Below are positions 1 through 9,624 of a DNA stretch of 38,815 nt, in pieces; position 1 is the first letter of the stretch; each line of letters begins with the position of its first letter. This DNA is from Actinomycetales bacterium (GTDB taxonomy: Bacteria; Actinomycetota; Actinomycetes; Actinomycetales; Dermatophilaceae), in contig JAAYCP010000093.1 in NCBI GenBank assembly GCA_012729695.1, positions 1 to 38,815 on the forward strand, given 5' to 3'. The notes beneath the pieces were generated by a model. That model was not told the origin of the DNA, did no database searches, and saw only the letters and a program-made list of their open reading frames with translations. The translations under genes were made by a program, and so were the position numbers.

Positions 1-530
1 CCGATCTGCACCCCGTCCCCGATATCGATCGCCCCGAGGATCTTCGCGCCGGCACCGACGGTCACCCCGGAGCCCAGGGTCGGGTGCCGCTTGACCTTCT
101 CGAGTGACCGGCCGCCGAGTGTCACCCCGTGGTAGAGCATGACGTCGTCACCGATCTCCGCGGTCTCGCCGATGACGACACCCATCCCGTGGTCGATGAA
201 GAATCGTCGGCCGATCTGCGCTCCCGGATGGATCTCGATCCCGGTGACCGCACGCGACGCGGTCGACAGCAGCCGGGCAGCGGGCTTGAGCCGCTTACGC
301 TGCCACAGGCGGTGCGCGACCCGGTGTGACCAGATCGCATGTAGGCCAGGGGAGTTGAAGGCGACGTCAGCGCGCGACTCGGCAGCCGGGTCGCGCGCGA
401 TCGCGGCGTCCAGGTCTTCGAGTACCCGGTCCCGGGCCTGCTGAGCGACAGTCCGCACCCGCCCCACCACGCCCTTGGCGCGGCGGGAGCGCGACTTGCC
501 ACCCGCATACAGAGCCGTGGGACCTGTCAT
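1..530 (-). CDS. cysE: Serine O-acetyltransferase (partial, C-terminus runs off window)
   Basis: Manual minus-strand translation from ATG at 530: [20 protein letters not shown]...[17 protein letters not shown]...[44 protein letters not shown]...; hexapeptide-repeat CysE signature. Start overlaps the cysK stop (TGATG). Absent from the ORF track because the frame is open at the window edge. Confidence 0.95.
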   Translation of the reverse strand, partial: MTGPTALYAGGKSRSRRAKGVVGRVRTVAQQARDRVLEDLDAAIARDPAAESRADVAFNSPGLHAIWSHRVAHRLWQRKRLKPAARLLSTASRAVTGIEIHPGAQIGRRFFIDHGMGVVIGETAEIGDDVMLYHGVTLGGRSLEKVKRHPTLGSGVTVGAGAKILGAIDIGDGVQI

Positions 531-1456
531 CACTGCGCGAGGCCCTCGAAGAGGATCGTGGAGAGGTAGCGCTCGCCGAAGCTCGGGATGATGACGACGA
601 TGGTCTTCCCGGCGTTCTCCGGGCGGGTCGCGACCTCGTTGGCGGCAGCCAGTGCCGCCCCGGAGGACAGGCCGACGAAGAGGCCCTCCTGGGTCGCGGC
701 CTTGCGGGCCCACTCGACCGCCGTCGCGGCATTGACGTCGATGACCTCGTCGTAGATCTCGGTGTCGAGGATCTCGGGGACGAAGTTGGCCCCGATGCCC
801 TGGATCTTGTGCGGCCCGGGCGCACCACCGTTGAGGATGGGCGACTCCTCGGGCTCGACGGCGATCATCTGCACGCCGGGCTTGCGCTCCTTGAGGACCT
901 GACCCACGCCGGTGATGGTGCCGCCGGTGCCGATGCCCGCGACGACGATGTCGACCTCACCGTCGGTGTCCTTCCAGATCTCCTCCGCCGTGGTCCGGCG
1001 GTGGATCTCGGGATTCGCCTCGTTGGCGAACTGGCGGGCGAGGATGGCCCCACGCTCCTTGGCGATCTCCTCGGCCTTGGCGACCGCCCCCTTCATGCCC
1101 TCGCTGCCGGGAGTGAGGACGAGCTCCGCGCCGTAGGCACGCAGGAGGGCCTTGCGCTCCTGGCTCATCGTCTCCGGCATGGTCAGCACGACCTTGTACC
1201 CCTTGGCCGCCCCCACCATGGCCAGGGCGATGCCGGTGTTGCCCGAGGTGCCCTCCACGATCGTCCCACCGGGCTGCAGCTCACCGCTGGCCTCAGCGGC
1301 CTCGATGATCGAGACCCCGATCCGGTCCTTGACCGAGCTCGCCGGGTTGTAGAACTCGAGCTTGGCTGCGACGGTGGCGTCCGACTCGATGATCCGGTTG
1401 ATCCGCACCAGCGGGGTGTTGCCGATGAGCTTGGTGACGTCGTCGTAGATGGGCAC
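530..1456 (-). CDS. cysK: Cysteine synthase A (O-acetylserine sulfhydrylase)
   Basis: [47 protein letters not shown] motifs. Confidence 0.97.
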   Translation of the reverse strand: MPIYDDVTKLIGNTPLVRINRIIESDATVAAKLEFYNPASSVKDRIGVSIIEAAEASGELQPGGTIVEGTSGNTGIALAMVGAAKGYKVVLTMPETMSQERKALLRAYGAELVLTPGSEGMKGAVAKAEEIAKERGAILARQFANEANPEIHRRTTAEEIWKDTDGEVDIVVAGIGTGGTITGVGQVLKERKPGVQMIAVEPEESPILNGGAPGPHKIQGIGANFVPEILDTEIYDEVIDVNAATAVEWARKAATQEGLFVGLSSGAALAAANEVATRPENAGKTIVVIIPSFGERYLSTILFEGLAQ

Positions 1457-1707
1457 AGGGGTCTCCTCGTTCGGGGATGGGGCGCACGGTCGGCCGCGCT
1501 CGAGACAGCACGGATCCAGTTATGGCAATGCTAACCGTCCGTTATCTCGAGGGTATTCCCCCGTTCGGGAGGAACACAGCAGGAGTAATGCGGGAGGACG
1601 TCGGAGCCGCCTAGTCTGCGCAGGTGAGCGGGTGACTACACCGGGGTGAGGCGCGTCTCGTCCCCTCGGCAGGTATCCAACGACAGGCCGGACGTAGACT
1701 CCCGCTC

Positions 1708-4035
1708 ATGGACCTGGACCTGAGCCCACTGCAGATTGCGCTCATCGCCGTGTGTTTCACCGTTCCACTCCTCGGGTGGGCGCTGCTGTTCCGGCAGATC
1801 GCGCGGTTCTGGAAGTACTTCCAGCTCGGTCAGCCCGTGCAGCGCACGGACAACCCGACCGCGCGGACGATGACCCTGCTCAAGGAGTTCTTCGGTCACA
1901 CCCGGATGTCGCGCCTGCCGGTCGTCGCGATCGCGCACTGGTTCACAGCGCTGTCCTTCTTCCTGCTGTTCGCCACCCTCGTCAACGCGTTCTTCCAGCT
2001 GCTCTGGGCGGACTTCCGGCTGCCGCTCATCGGGCACTTCCCGCCCTTCGAGTGGGTCATCGAGTTCTTCGCCTGGACCGGGTTCATCGGCATCATCGTC
2101 CTCGTCGTCATCCGGCAGCAGAAGCACCCGCGCTCGGCCGCCGGAGAGCAGGGCCGCCGTTCCCGCTTCTTCGGGTCGATCTGGTGGCAGGCCTACTACG
2201 TCGAGTTCACGATCTTCGCGGTGACGACGTGCATCCTCCTGCTGCGCACACTCGAGGCTGCGCATCTGAAGATCGCCGAGCCGGACCAGAGCGTGGGCCT
2301 GCACTTCCCGCTCACCGGGTGGCTGTCGGGCATGTGGTCCGGCCTCTCCCTCGAGGGGATCGAGAACTGGATCTACGTCATCGCCGCGATCAAGATCATG
2401 GTCAGCTTCGCGTGGATGATCACGATCTCGCTCCAGCCGACCATGGGTGTCGCCTGGCACCGCTTCCTGGCGTTCCCCAACATCTGGTTCAAGCGCTTCG
2501 CCTCCGGACGCACCGCCCTCGGCGCCCTCGAGCCCATCCGGATCAAGGGTGAGGAGCTGAACTTCGAGGAGATCGAGGACCTCGACGAGGACGCCGCGCT
2601 GGGCGTCGGGAAGGTCGAGGACTTCACCTGGAAGGGTCTGCTCGACTTCTCGACCTGCACCGAGTGCGGCCGCTGCCAGAGCCAGTGCCCGGCCTGGAAC
2701 ACCGACAAGCCGCTCTCGCCGAAGCTCCTCATCATGTCGCTGCGGGAGCACGCCAACGCCAAGGCTCCCTACCTGCTGGCCACCGAGGAGGAGCGGGAGA
2801 ACCTCGACCCGAAGGTCAAGGCCGCCGCAGAGCTGCCGCTCATCGGCTCCACCGGCTACGACATCACCCGCCCGCTCGACGCATACCAGCCCTTCGCCTC
2901 CGGCGAGGCAGGCGCCGTCATCGACGAGGACGTCCTGTGGTCCTGCACCACGTGCGGCGCCTGCGTCGAGCAGTGCCCGGTCGACATCGAGCACGTCGAC
3001 CACATCGTCGACATGCGTCGCTACCAGACGCTCATCGAGAGTGCCTTCCCGAGCGAGCTGGGCGGGCTCTTCAAGAACATGGAGAACAAGGGCAACCCGT
3101 GGGGTATGGCTCCCCGGGCCCGGCTCGAGTGGGCCAAGGACCTGCCCTTCCCCGTCAAGATCGTCGGCGAGGACATCGAGTCGATGGACGAGGTCGACTA
3201 CCTCTTCTGGGTCGGCTGCGCCGGCGCCTACGAGGACCGTGCCAAGAAGACCACGCGCGCGGTGGCCGAGCTGCTCGACGCCGCAGGTGTCTCCTTCGCC
3301 ATCCTCGGCGACGGCGAGACCTGCACCGGTGACTCCGCCCGCCGCGCCGGCAACGAGTTCCTCTACCAGATGCTGGCCCAGCAGAACGTCGAGGTCCTCA
3401 ACGAGGTCGGCGCGACGAAGATCGTCGTGACCTGCGCGCACTGCTTCAACACCATCAAGAACGAGTACCCGCAGCTCGGCGGCAAGTACGAGGTCGTCCA
3501 CCACACCCAGCTGCTCAACCGGCTCGTGCGGGAGAAGCGGCTCGTGCCCGTGGCCCGCCCGGACCAGGCCCCCGGGATGTCGAGCGCCAAGAACGCCGCG
3601 TCGACGGCTCCGACGGTCACCTACCACGACCCGTGCTACCTCGGTCGGCACAACCAGGTGTATGCCCCGCCGCGTGAGCTCATCGGCGCCCTCCCGGGGG
3701 TCGAGCTGAGGGAGATGGAGCGCAGCGGCGAGAAGTCGTTCTGCTGCGGCGCCGGCGGTGCACGCATGTGGATGGAGGAGAAGCTCGGCACCCGGGTCAA
3801 CATGAACCGGACCGAGGAGGCTCTCGCCACCGGCGCCGAGCGGATTGCCATCGGCTGCCCGTTCTGCCGGGTGATGATCTCCGACGGCCTGACCGCCAAG
3901 CAGTCCGAGGGCGTCGGCGAGAACGTCGAGGTCGTCGACGTCGCACAGATGCTGCTCGCCGCCGTCAAGCGCGGCCAGGAGCCCGAGGCCGTCGAGGCGG
4001 CCGAGCCCGAGCCGGCGCCTGCACCGGCGAGCTGA
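1708..4035 (+). CDS. Membrane (Fe-S)-binding heterodisulfide-reductase-like protein (HdrD/GlpC-like CCG domains, Rv0338c-like)
   Basis: N-terminal TM helices, two 4Fe-4S motifs (CTECGRCQSQCP, CTTCGACVEQCPVD), C-terminal CCG motifs (HDPCYLGRHN..., SFCCGAGGARMW). TAGACT-N7-ATG upstream. Confidence 0.9.
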   Translation: MDLDLSPLQIALIAVCFTVPLLGWALLFRQIARFWKYFQLGQPVQRTDNPTARTMTLLKEFFGHTRMSRLPVVAIAHWFTALSFFLLFATLVNAFFQLLWADFRLPLIGHFPPFEWVIEFFAWTGFIGIIVLVVIRQQKHPRSAAGEQGRRSRFFGSIWWQAYYVEFTIFAVTTCILLLRTLEAAHLKIAEPDQSVGLHFPLTGWLSGMWSGLSLEGIENWIYVIAAIKIMVSFAWMITISLQPTMGVAWHRFLAFPNIWFKRFASGRTALGALEPIRIKGEELNFEEIEDLDEDAALGVGKVEDFTWKGLLDFSTCTECGRCQSQCPAWNTDKPLSPKLLIMSLREHANAKAPYLLATEEERENLDPKVKAAAELPLIGSTGYDITRPLDAYQPFASGEAGAVIDEDVLWSCTTCGACVEQCPVDIEHVDHIVDMRRYQTLIESAFPSELGGLFKNMENKGNPWGMAPRARLEWAKDLPFPVKIVGEDIESMDEVDYLFWVGCAGAYEDRAKKTTRAVAELLDAAGVSFAILGDGETCTGDSARRAGNEFLYQMLAQQNVEVLNEVGATKIVVTCAHCFNTIKNEYPQLGGKYEVVHHTQLLNRLVREKRLVPVARPDQAPGMSSAKNAASTAPTVTYHDPCYLGRHNQVYAPPRELIGALPGVELREMERSGEKSFCCGAGGARMWMEEKLGTRVNMNRTEEALATGAERIAIGCPFCRVMISDGLTAKQSEGVGENVEVVDVAQMLLAAVKRGQEPEAVEAAEPEPAPAPAS

Positions 4036-4063
4036 GACCCAAGACGCTGGGATTGAAGACACG

Positions 4064-4102
4064 GCGCCCCCTGCCGTCGACCTGACCGACGGCAGGGGGC
4101 GC
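4064..4102. terminator. Hairpin between convergent genes
   Basis: GCGCCCCCTGCCGTC / GACGGCAGGGGGCGC perfect 15-bp arms followed by TCTGTTGT. Confidence 0.8.
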
Positions 4103-4109
4103 TCTGTTG

Positions 4110-5594
4110 TCAGCGGAGGGTGCCGGTGTTGTGTCCGATGGCCGCCTGCATCGTGCGCACGACGAGGAACGCGTCGCGCAGGTGACCGCGTTCGAAGTGC
4201 GAGAGATCGTCCGGGTCGAGGAAGTTGTCCGGCTGCCGGCCGGCCTCGACGAGCCGCGCCTGGTGCTCGAGCCGGATGGTGGCGATGACGTCATATGCGG
4301 CCACCAGGTCCCGACCACCGGACGCCGAGATCACGTCGGCCCGCTCCGCGGCCAGCAACCGGTCCCGGGTGTTCACCGCCGTGAGCCGGCCCTTGAGGGC
4401 GTACACCCGGCCCAGGTCGACGACCGGGATGACACCGCTGTGCTTGAGGTCGATGGTGTGCTTGTGCTCCCCGGAGCGTGCTGTCGCGATCTGGCGGAGG
4501 AAGTTCAGCGGCGGGTGGTGCTTCATCGAGTTCGAGATCATGTGTGCCACAAAGATCTGGTTGGCGGCGGCCCTGCGCAGCGTGTCGCGCTGGAGCTCGC
4601 TGAACAACGTCGCGTCCCCGCTGATCGGGCGCAGGTCGAACATCACCGAGGCCAGCATCTGCGCCATCGGATCCGGCTGCTCGATCCACGCGTCGAAGTA
4701 CTGCCGCCAGACCCGGACCGGTTGGCGCCACTGCGGATTCGTGGCCATCATGCCGCCCGAGCAGTAGACGTAGCCGCACTCGTTGAGCCCGTCCGAGACG
4801 ATCCTGGCGAGGGCTGCGAAGTACTCGTCGTCGCCCGCGCTCATCGAGTCGTCGATGATCAGGCCGTTGTCCTGGTCGGTCACACCCGTCTGCTCCTGGC
4901 GACCCTGCGAGCCGCAGGCGGCCCACACATACGGCACCGGCGGGGGTCCGAGCTCGGCCTCGGCGAGAGCGAGGAGGCGGCTCGTGGTGGCATCGGCGAC
5001 GTCGGTGATGCGTCGGGTCACCGTCGAGTGCGGCTGGTTGCTTCGCACGAGCTGCACGAGAAGTCTGGGCAAACCTGCGGTCGCCCGCACCATCTCCTGG
5101 ATCGACGTCGCCGAGGCGATGTCGTAGGTGAGCAGGTCGCTGGCCATCGCGTGCACCCTGGTCACGTCGGTGACCGTGACGATCCCGATGAGCACCGAGT
5201 CCTCGACGATCGGGACGTGCCCGATGTCGAGGCGGAGCATGAGCCGGAGCAGGTCGGCGACCCGTGCTGTCGGTGGCAGCGAGGTCGGGTTCGGCGTCAT
5301 CGCGTCGGCGACCGGTCCGCTCGGCGCGCGCCCCTCGGCGACCACCCGGTTGGTGAAGTCGCCGTCCGTGATGATGCCGACCAGTCCCGAGTCGTCGACG
5401 ACGGGCAGGCACGAGATGTCCCGGTCGCGCATGAGGCGGGCCGCCTCAGCGATCGTCGTGCCGGGGTCGCAGGAGATCGGCGAGCGGGTCATCAGCTCCC
5501 GCACGCGGGTATCGATGAGCGGCTCGGTGCGCGCCGCCGGCTCCGGCCGGTCGAAGAAGCCTTGCCGACCCGGTGCACTGCCGTCCTGGGGCAT
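4110..5594 (-). CDS. CBS-domain DUF294 nucleotidyltransferase-like protein
   Basis: Paired CBS domains (IDTRVRELMTRSPISCDPGTTIAEAARLM...) then CGSQGRQEQTGVTDQDNGLI nucleotidyltransferase-like motif. TACCCT-N8-ATG upstream. Confidence 0.9.
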   Translation of the reverse strand: MPQDGSAPGRQGFFDRPEPAARTEPLIDTRVRELMTRSPISCDPGTTIAEAARLMRDRDISCLPVVDDSGLVGIITDGDFTNRVVAEGRAPSGPVADAMTPNPTSLPPTARVADLLRLMLRLDIGHVPIVEDSVLIGIVTVTDVTRVHAMASDLLTYDIASATSIQEMVRATAGLPRLLVQLVRSNQPHSTVTRRITDVADATTSRLLALAEAELGPPPVPYVWAACGSQGRQEQTGVTDQDNGLIIDDSMSAGDDEYFAALARIVSDGLNECGYVYCSGGMMATNPQWRQPVRVWRQYFDAWIEQPDPMAQMLASVMFDLRPISGDATLFSELQRDTLRRAAANQIFVAHMISNSMKHHPPLNFLRQIATARSGEHKHTIDLKHSGVIPVVDLGRVYALKGRLTAVNTRDRLLAAERADVISASGGRDLVAAYDVIATIRLEHQARLVEAGRQPDNFLDPDDLSHFERGHLRDAFLVVRTMQAAIGHNTGTLR

Positions 5595-5735
5595 AGCAAG
5601 TCAGGGTAGTGGTCGGGGCCCCAGGTGCGGGGGAAGGCCGCGTGCCCTGGCCCGCATCGTCCGACCGGCCAATCTTTGTGTGATCTGGGTCGGTGGGTTC
5701 AGGTTTTCGGAGGGTAGTCAGACACCCTGGAAGCA

Positions 5736-5780
5736 GGGCGCGCCGCCCTCACCGGGTGGGGTGGTGAGAGCGGCGCGCCC
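5736..5780. terminator. Long GC-rich hairpin downstream of the substrate-binding protein gene
   Basis: GGGCGCGCCGC (5736-5746) pairs with GCGGCGCGCCC (5770-5780), extended by CTCACC/GGTGAG; flanks CCTGGAAGCA ... TGCTTCCTGG extend the dyad imperfectly. Confidence 0.6.
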
Positions 5781-5831
5781 TTCGTGCTTCCTGGATGCTG
5801 CCCGTCGACCACCCTGGCCACCCGGAGCCCG

Positions 5832-5867
5832 CGTACCAGAACGTGACAATAGGAACGTTCTGGTACG
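5832..5867 (+). repeat. 36-bp palindromic repeat, copy 1
   Basis: CGTACCAGAACGT-GACAATAGGA-ACGTTCTGGTACG; 13-bp perfect arms. Confidence 0.95.
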
Positions 5868-5881
5868 GCTCGTACCGGGCT

Positions 5882-5923
5882 GCGCGTACCAGAACGTGAC
5901 AATTGGAACGTTCTGGTACGCGC
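5882..5923 (+). repeat. 36-bp palindromic repeat, copy 2 (arms extended to 16 bp)
   Basis: Core 5885-5920 CGTACCAGAACGTGACAATTGGAACGTTCTGGTACG; GCG/CGC flanks extend the stem; loop variant AATTGG. Confidence 0.95.
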
Positions 5924-5945
5924 CCTACATGGCGGGCTCAGGCGG

Positions 5946-6887
5946 TCAGAGCGAGTCCAGGAACTCGCGGGCGACATCCTCCGGGTTGCGCTGCTGGACG
6001 TCGGTCTGCTCGAGCATCGCGCTGACCTTCTCCGTCGTCAGGACGGCCGACACGGCGTCGAGGACCTCACGGACCCGGTCGGCGTCCTCGGCCCGCACCA
6101 GCGGGACCATGTTCTGGCTGCCGAAGAGGGACTCGGTGTCCTTGAGGACGACGAGATCGTTGACGACGATTGCCGGGTCGGTCGTGAAGATGTTGGCCAC
6201 CTGGATCTGGCCGTTGACGAGCGCCTGGACGAGCGCGTTGCCGGTGAGCGGCTGGAACGCGGCGAAGGTCAGTCCGTAGGTGGACTCGAGGCCTGGGATT
6301 CCCTGTGGTCGGGACTGGAACTCCGGAGGGGCCCCGAGCGTCATCTCCCCGGCGACCTCGGCCAGGTCCGCGATCGTCGTCAGACCGTGCTCCTGCGCGG
6401 TCTCGGCGGTGACGGTGAGCGAGTCGTTGTCCTCGGCCTCGGAGCGGGCGAGCATCGTGAACTCCTCGGGCAGGAGCTCAAGGACCGCGTCGTAGACAGC
6501 GTCCGGATCGGTCTCGCTGAAGGCGTCGTCGTAGAAGAAGCCAAGAGCGCCGGTGTACTCCGGGATGACGTCCACCGACCCGTCCTCCAGCGCTCTCAGA
6601 TAGATCTCGCGCGAGCCGATGCCGGTGTTGGTCGTCGCGTTGATCCCCGCGTCGTTGAGCGCTCCCGCGTAGATGTGCGCCATGAGGATGCTCTCGGAGA
6701 AGTCGGCCGAGCCGACGACGATCGGCTCACCGTCGTCCCCGGTCGTCGCGGTCTCGGTCCCGCCGTCCGCGGACTGGGTCGGCGAGTCGGTGTCGAGCGG
6801 GTCCGACCCGCCGCCACAGGCGGCCAGACCGAGCATGGCGGCGACTCCGAGAGCGAGGACACGGGCCGTGTGGGAGGTGCGGTGCAT
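5946..6887 (-). CDS. Glycine betaine/choline-type ABC transporter substrate-binding lipoprotein (OpuAC/OsmX family)
   Basis: Lipobox LGLAACGGG, VVGSADFSESILMAHIYAGALNDAGI, VIPEYTGAL, PLTGNALVQALVNGQIQVANIFTTDPAI. Confidence 0.93.
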   Translation of the reverse strand: MHRTSHTARVLALGVAAMLGLAACGGGSDPLDTDSPTQSADGGTETATTGDDGEPIVVGSADFSESILMAHIYAGALNDAGINATTNTGIGSREIYLRALEDGSVDVIPEYTGALGFFYDDAFSETDPDAVYDAVLELLPEEFTMLARSEAEDNDSLTVTAETAQEHGLTTIADLAEVAGEMTLGAPPEFQSRPQGIPGLESTYGLTFAAFQPLTGNALVQALVNGQIQVANIFTTDPAIVVNDLVVLKDTESLFGSQNMVPLVRAEDADRVREVLDAVSAVLTTEKVSAMLEQTDVQQRNPEDVAREFLDSL

Positions 6888-7026
6888 GAGCGTGCTCCTT
6901 CAGGTGGAGGGTGAGAGCGGTCCTACTGCGGTGATGCCTTCGGCACCAGGTCGTGCGAGAGGGTGGCGTGCTGTTGGGTCTCGTGCTGGCAGGAGGGGGC
7001 CTGGCAGAGGAGGTATGCGGTGGTCG

Positions 7027-7749
7027 TCATGACGGTGCACCCGCCTCCGCGACAACACCGACGTTTCCCGGGTGCTTCCCGGTGAGGCCGGGCGAGACGA
7101 TCCGGCGCTCGACGAGGGCGAGGACACCGTCGATCCCGAGCGCCAGGACGGAGACGAGCAGCGCGCCGCCGGCGGTGACGACGTAGTTGCCGGTGGCCAG
7201 GCCGTCGATGAGGAACCGACCCAGGCCGCCGAGGCCGACGAAGGCCGCCACCGTCGCCGTCGCGATGACCTGGAGCGTCGCCGCACGGATGCCGGACATG
7301 AGCAGGGGCAGGGCACACGGGAGCTCGACCTTGCCGAGCACCTGCAGCGGGCGCATGCCGATGCCCTTCGCGGCGTCCCGGGCGGCGGGATCGACAGCCT
7401 CGACCCCCGCATACGCACCACTGAGGACCGGTGGGATGGCAAGCAGGACCAGGACGACGATGCTCGGGATGACGAAGGCGAGCTGGCTGCTGATGCGCGG
7501 CCCCACCCAGAGGGTGACCGCGAAGAGCAGACCCAGCGTGGGCACCGCCCGGGCCGCGTTGCTGGCCGTGATGATCCATCTGGCCCGGCCTGAGTGACCC
7601 ACGTACAGACCCATGGGGATCGCGATCGCGCACGTGACGATGAGGACGATCCCGCTGTAGAAGATGTGCTCCCACAGCCGGGTCCCGATGCCCCCGGGAC
7701 CGCTCCACGACTCGGATGACGTGAGCCATTCGATGATCTGCTGGATCAT
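7027..7749 (-). CDS. Osmolyte ABC transporter permease (OpuCB/ProW-like)
   Basis: Inner-membrane permease (IPMGLYVGHS, ARDAAKGIGMRPLQVLGKVELPCALPLLMSGIRAATLQVIATATVAAFVGLGGLGRFLIDG); 4-bp overlap with next permease. Confidence 0.92.
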   Translation of the reverse strand: MIQQIIEWLTSSESWSGPGGIGTRLWEHIFYSGIVLIVTCAIAIPMGLYVGHSGRARWIITASNAARAVPTLGLLFAVTLWVGPRISSQLAFVIPSIVVLVLLAIPPVLSGAYAGVEAVDPAARDAAKGIGMRPLQVLGKVELPCALPLLMSGIRAATLQVIATATVAAFVGLGGLGRFLIDGLATGNYVVTAGGALLVSVLALGIDGVLALVERRIVSPGLTGKHPGNVGVVAEAGAPS

Positions 7750-8384
7750 GTCGCTGCCCTCGTCCAGGGCGTGAGTGCCCGGCCGGCGGCGGTGATGACG
7801 ACATCGAAGATCAGGGCGAGGAGCAGCGTCGCGACGATGCCGAGCCAGAGCTCAGCAGGGATGTTCCGGCGGTACCCGTCGATGAGCAGGTCACCGAGCT
7901 GACTCACCCCGACGAGGGATGCGACCGAGACGATGCTGACGTTGCTCACCGCCGCCACCCGCAGCCCGGCGGTGATGACCGGCACCGCCAGTGGCAGCTC
8001 GATCGTGTGGAAGCGCCTGAAGCGTCCGTAGCCCATCGCGATCGCCGACTGCTGCACGTGGTCGGGGACCGATCCGATCCCGTCGGCGACCGTGCGCACG
8101 AGGAGCGCGACGGTGTACACCGTCATCGCGGCCACGACGTTGATCGGATCGAGGATCCGGGTGCCGAGGAGGAGCGGCATGAGGATGAAGAGCGCAAGGC
8201 TCGGGATCGTGTAGAGCAGTCCGCTCGTGGAGACGACGACAGGGTATGCGCGGGGCCAGTTGCGCGCGGCCCAGCCGAGCGGGATGGCGATGAGCAGGCC
8301 GATGAGGAGCGGGAGCCCGGCGAGCACGACGTGGGCCCCCGCGAGGGGGAAGACGTCCGTCCAGTTGTCCTGGAGCCAGGTCAC
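7746..8384 (-). CDS. Osmolyte ABC transporter permease (OpuCD/ProW-like)
   Basis: AIAMGYGRFRRFHTIELPLAVPVITAGLRVAAVSNVSIVSVASLVGVSQLGDLLIDGYRR; overlaps ATPase gene by 4 bp. Confidence 0.92.
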   Translation of the reverse strand: MTWLQDNWTDVFPLAGAHVVLAGLPLLIGLLIAIPLGWAARNWPRAYPVVVSTSGLLYTIPSLALFILMPLLLGTRILDPINVVAAMTVYTVALLVRTVADGIGSVPDHVQQSAIAMGYGRFRRFHTIELPLAVPVITAGLRVAAVSNVSIVSVASLVGVSQLGDLLIDGYRRNIPAELWLGIVATLLLALIFDVVITAAGRALTPWTRAAT

Positions 8385-9472
8385 GGCTCGTCCAGGGCAG
8401 GGCGGTCGGCATCCTCGATCGCCGCGAGCACCTCATGGGCGCGGACGGTCCCGATGAGCTCGCCGGAGTCGTCGACGATGACGCCACGCCGGCTCGGTGC
8501 GGACAGCGCGGCGTCGAGCGCGCTGCGGAGGCTCCCGCTGGCCTGGGCCACGGTGCCCCCGCGCTGCAGGTCCGACTCGGTCACCGACCCGTTGACGCGG
8601 GCCGTCTCGACCCAACCGAGCGGGTGGTTCCGCTCGTCGACGACGAGAGCCCACTCTCCTGCCCCGTCGACGGACTCTCCGAGGACGAGCGTCCGCTCGC
8701 TGTGGAGCGGCAGCTGCGGGGCGGCCTGGAAGGACAGCGCCCGGTAGCCCCGGTCGCGTCCCACGAACCCCGCGACGAAGTCGTCCGCGGGATGGGTGAG
8801 CAGGTATGCGGGGTCGGCCACCTGGGCGAGCCGCCCACCCACACGCAGGACGGCGACCTGGTCACCGAGCTTGATCGCCTCGTCGATGTCGTGGGTGACG
8901 AAGACGATGGTCTTCTCGAGCTCGTCGTGCAGCCGGAGGAACTCGTCCTGGAGCTGTTCGCGCACGATGGGGTCGACTGCGGAGAACGGCTCGTCCATGA
9001 GCATCACGGGTGGATCGGCGGCGAGGGCTCGGGCGACCCCGACGCGCTGCTGCTGGCCACCGGAGAGCTGCGCCGGGTAGCGCTTGGCGAGAGCGGGGTC
9101 CAGCCCGACGCGCTCGATGAGCTCCATGCTCCGCTCGCGGACCCGCTTCTTGTCCCAGCCGAGGAGAGTGGGGACCGTGCCGACGTTCTCCAGGATGGTC
9201 CGGTGCGGGAAGAGGCCGGCGTGCTGGATGACGTAGCCGATGCCCCGCCGCAGCTCGGCGGCCTTGAGGTCGGCGACGTCGCGACCGTCGAGGTAGATCG
9301 CCCCCGAGGTCGGCTCGATCATCCGGTTGATCATCCGCAACGACGTCGTCTTGCCGCATCCTGACGGGCCGACGAGGACGGTGATCTTTCCTGTCGGCGC
9401 GGTGAGGTCCAGCTCATCGACGGCCAGCGTGCCGTCGGGGAACCGCTTACTCACGTGGTCGAACCGGATCAT
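8381..9472 (-). CDS. Osmolyte ABC transporter ATP-binding protein with C-terminal CBS domains (ProV/OpuCA-like)
   Basis: Walker A VGPSGCGKTTS, signature LSGGQQQRVGVARAL, Walker B PPVMLMDEPFSAVDP; C-terminal CBS repeats. Confidence 0.93.
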   Translation of the reverse strand: MIRFDHVSKRFPDGTLAVDELDLTAPTGKITVLVGPSGCGKTTSLRMINRMIEPTSGAIYLDGRDVADLKAAELRRGIGYVIQHAGLFPHRTILENVGTVPTLLGWDKKRVRERSMELIERVGLDPALAKRYPAQLSGGQQQRVGVARALAADPPVMLMDEPFSAVDPIVREQLQDEFLRLHDELEKTIVFVTHDIDEAIKLGDQVAVLRVGGRLAQVADPAYLLTHPADDFVAGFVGRDRGYRALSFQAAPQLPLHSERTLVLGESVDGAGEWALVVDERNHPLGWVETARVNGSVTESDLQRGGTVAQASGSLRSALDAALSAPSRRGVIVDDSGELIGTVRAHEVLAAIEDADRPALDEP

Positions 9473-9624
9473 CCGTCGTCACCCGCTTCCGCCCATCTCG
9501 GGGACAGGGCCTGGCGACCAACCTAACGCAGGGTGCGCCTCGGGAGCACCGACGAAGGGTCGGCGCCTGTGGCCCGTTGAGCATGACCGATACCGTAGGG
9601 TGCGGGCCGCAGTAGGGTGAGGAT

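Noticed and set aside
1528-1533. TAGCAT (minus) as a regulated cysK promoter
   Set aside because: Plausible -10 but no convincing -35 or operator; ordinary promoter at best.
1636-4062. 808-aa minus ORF opposite the Fe-S reductase gene
   Set aside because: Shadow ORF of a high-GC gene; low-complexity product, no motifs, while the plus frame has clear CCG and 4Fe-4S motifs.
4107-5609. 500-aa plus ORF opposite the CBS-DUF294 gene
   Set aside because: Same GC-skew shadow pattern; the minus frame has conserved CBS and nucleotidyltransferase motifs.
5832-5920. CRISPR-like pair of repeats
   Set aside because: Only two copies here, palindromic over almost the full length, short 17-bp gap, no cas genes; better explained as REP/BIME-like.
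5128-6279. 383-aa plus ORF spanning the repeats and the substrate-binding gene
   Set aside because: Crosses an intergenic hairpin cluster and runs antisense to a clear lipoprotein gene; composition is Ser/Arg-rich shadow.
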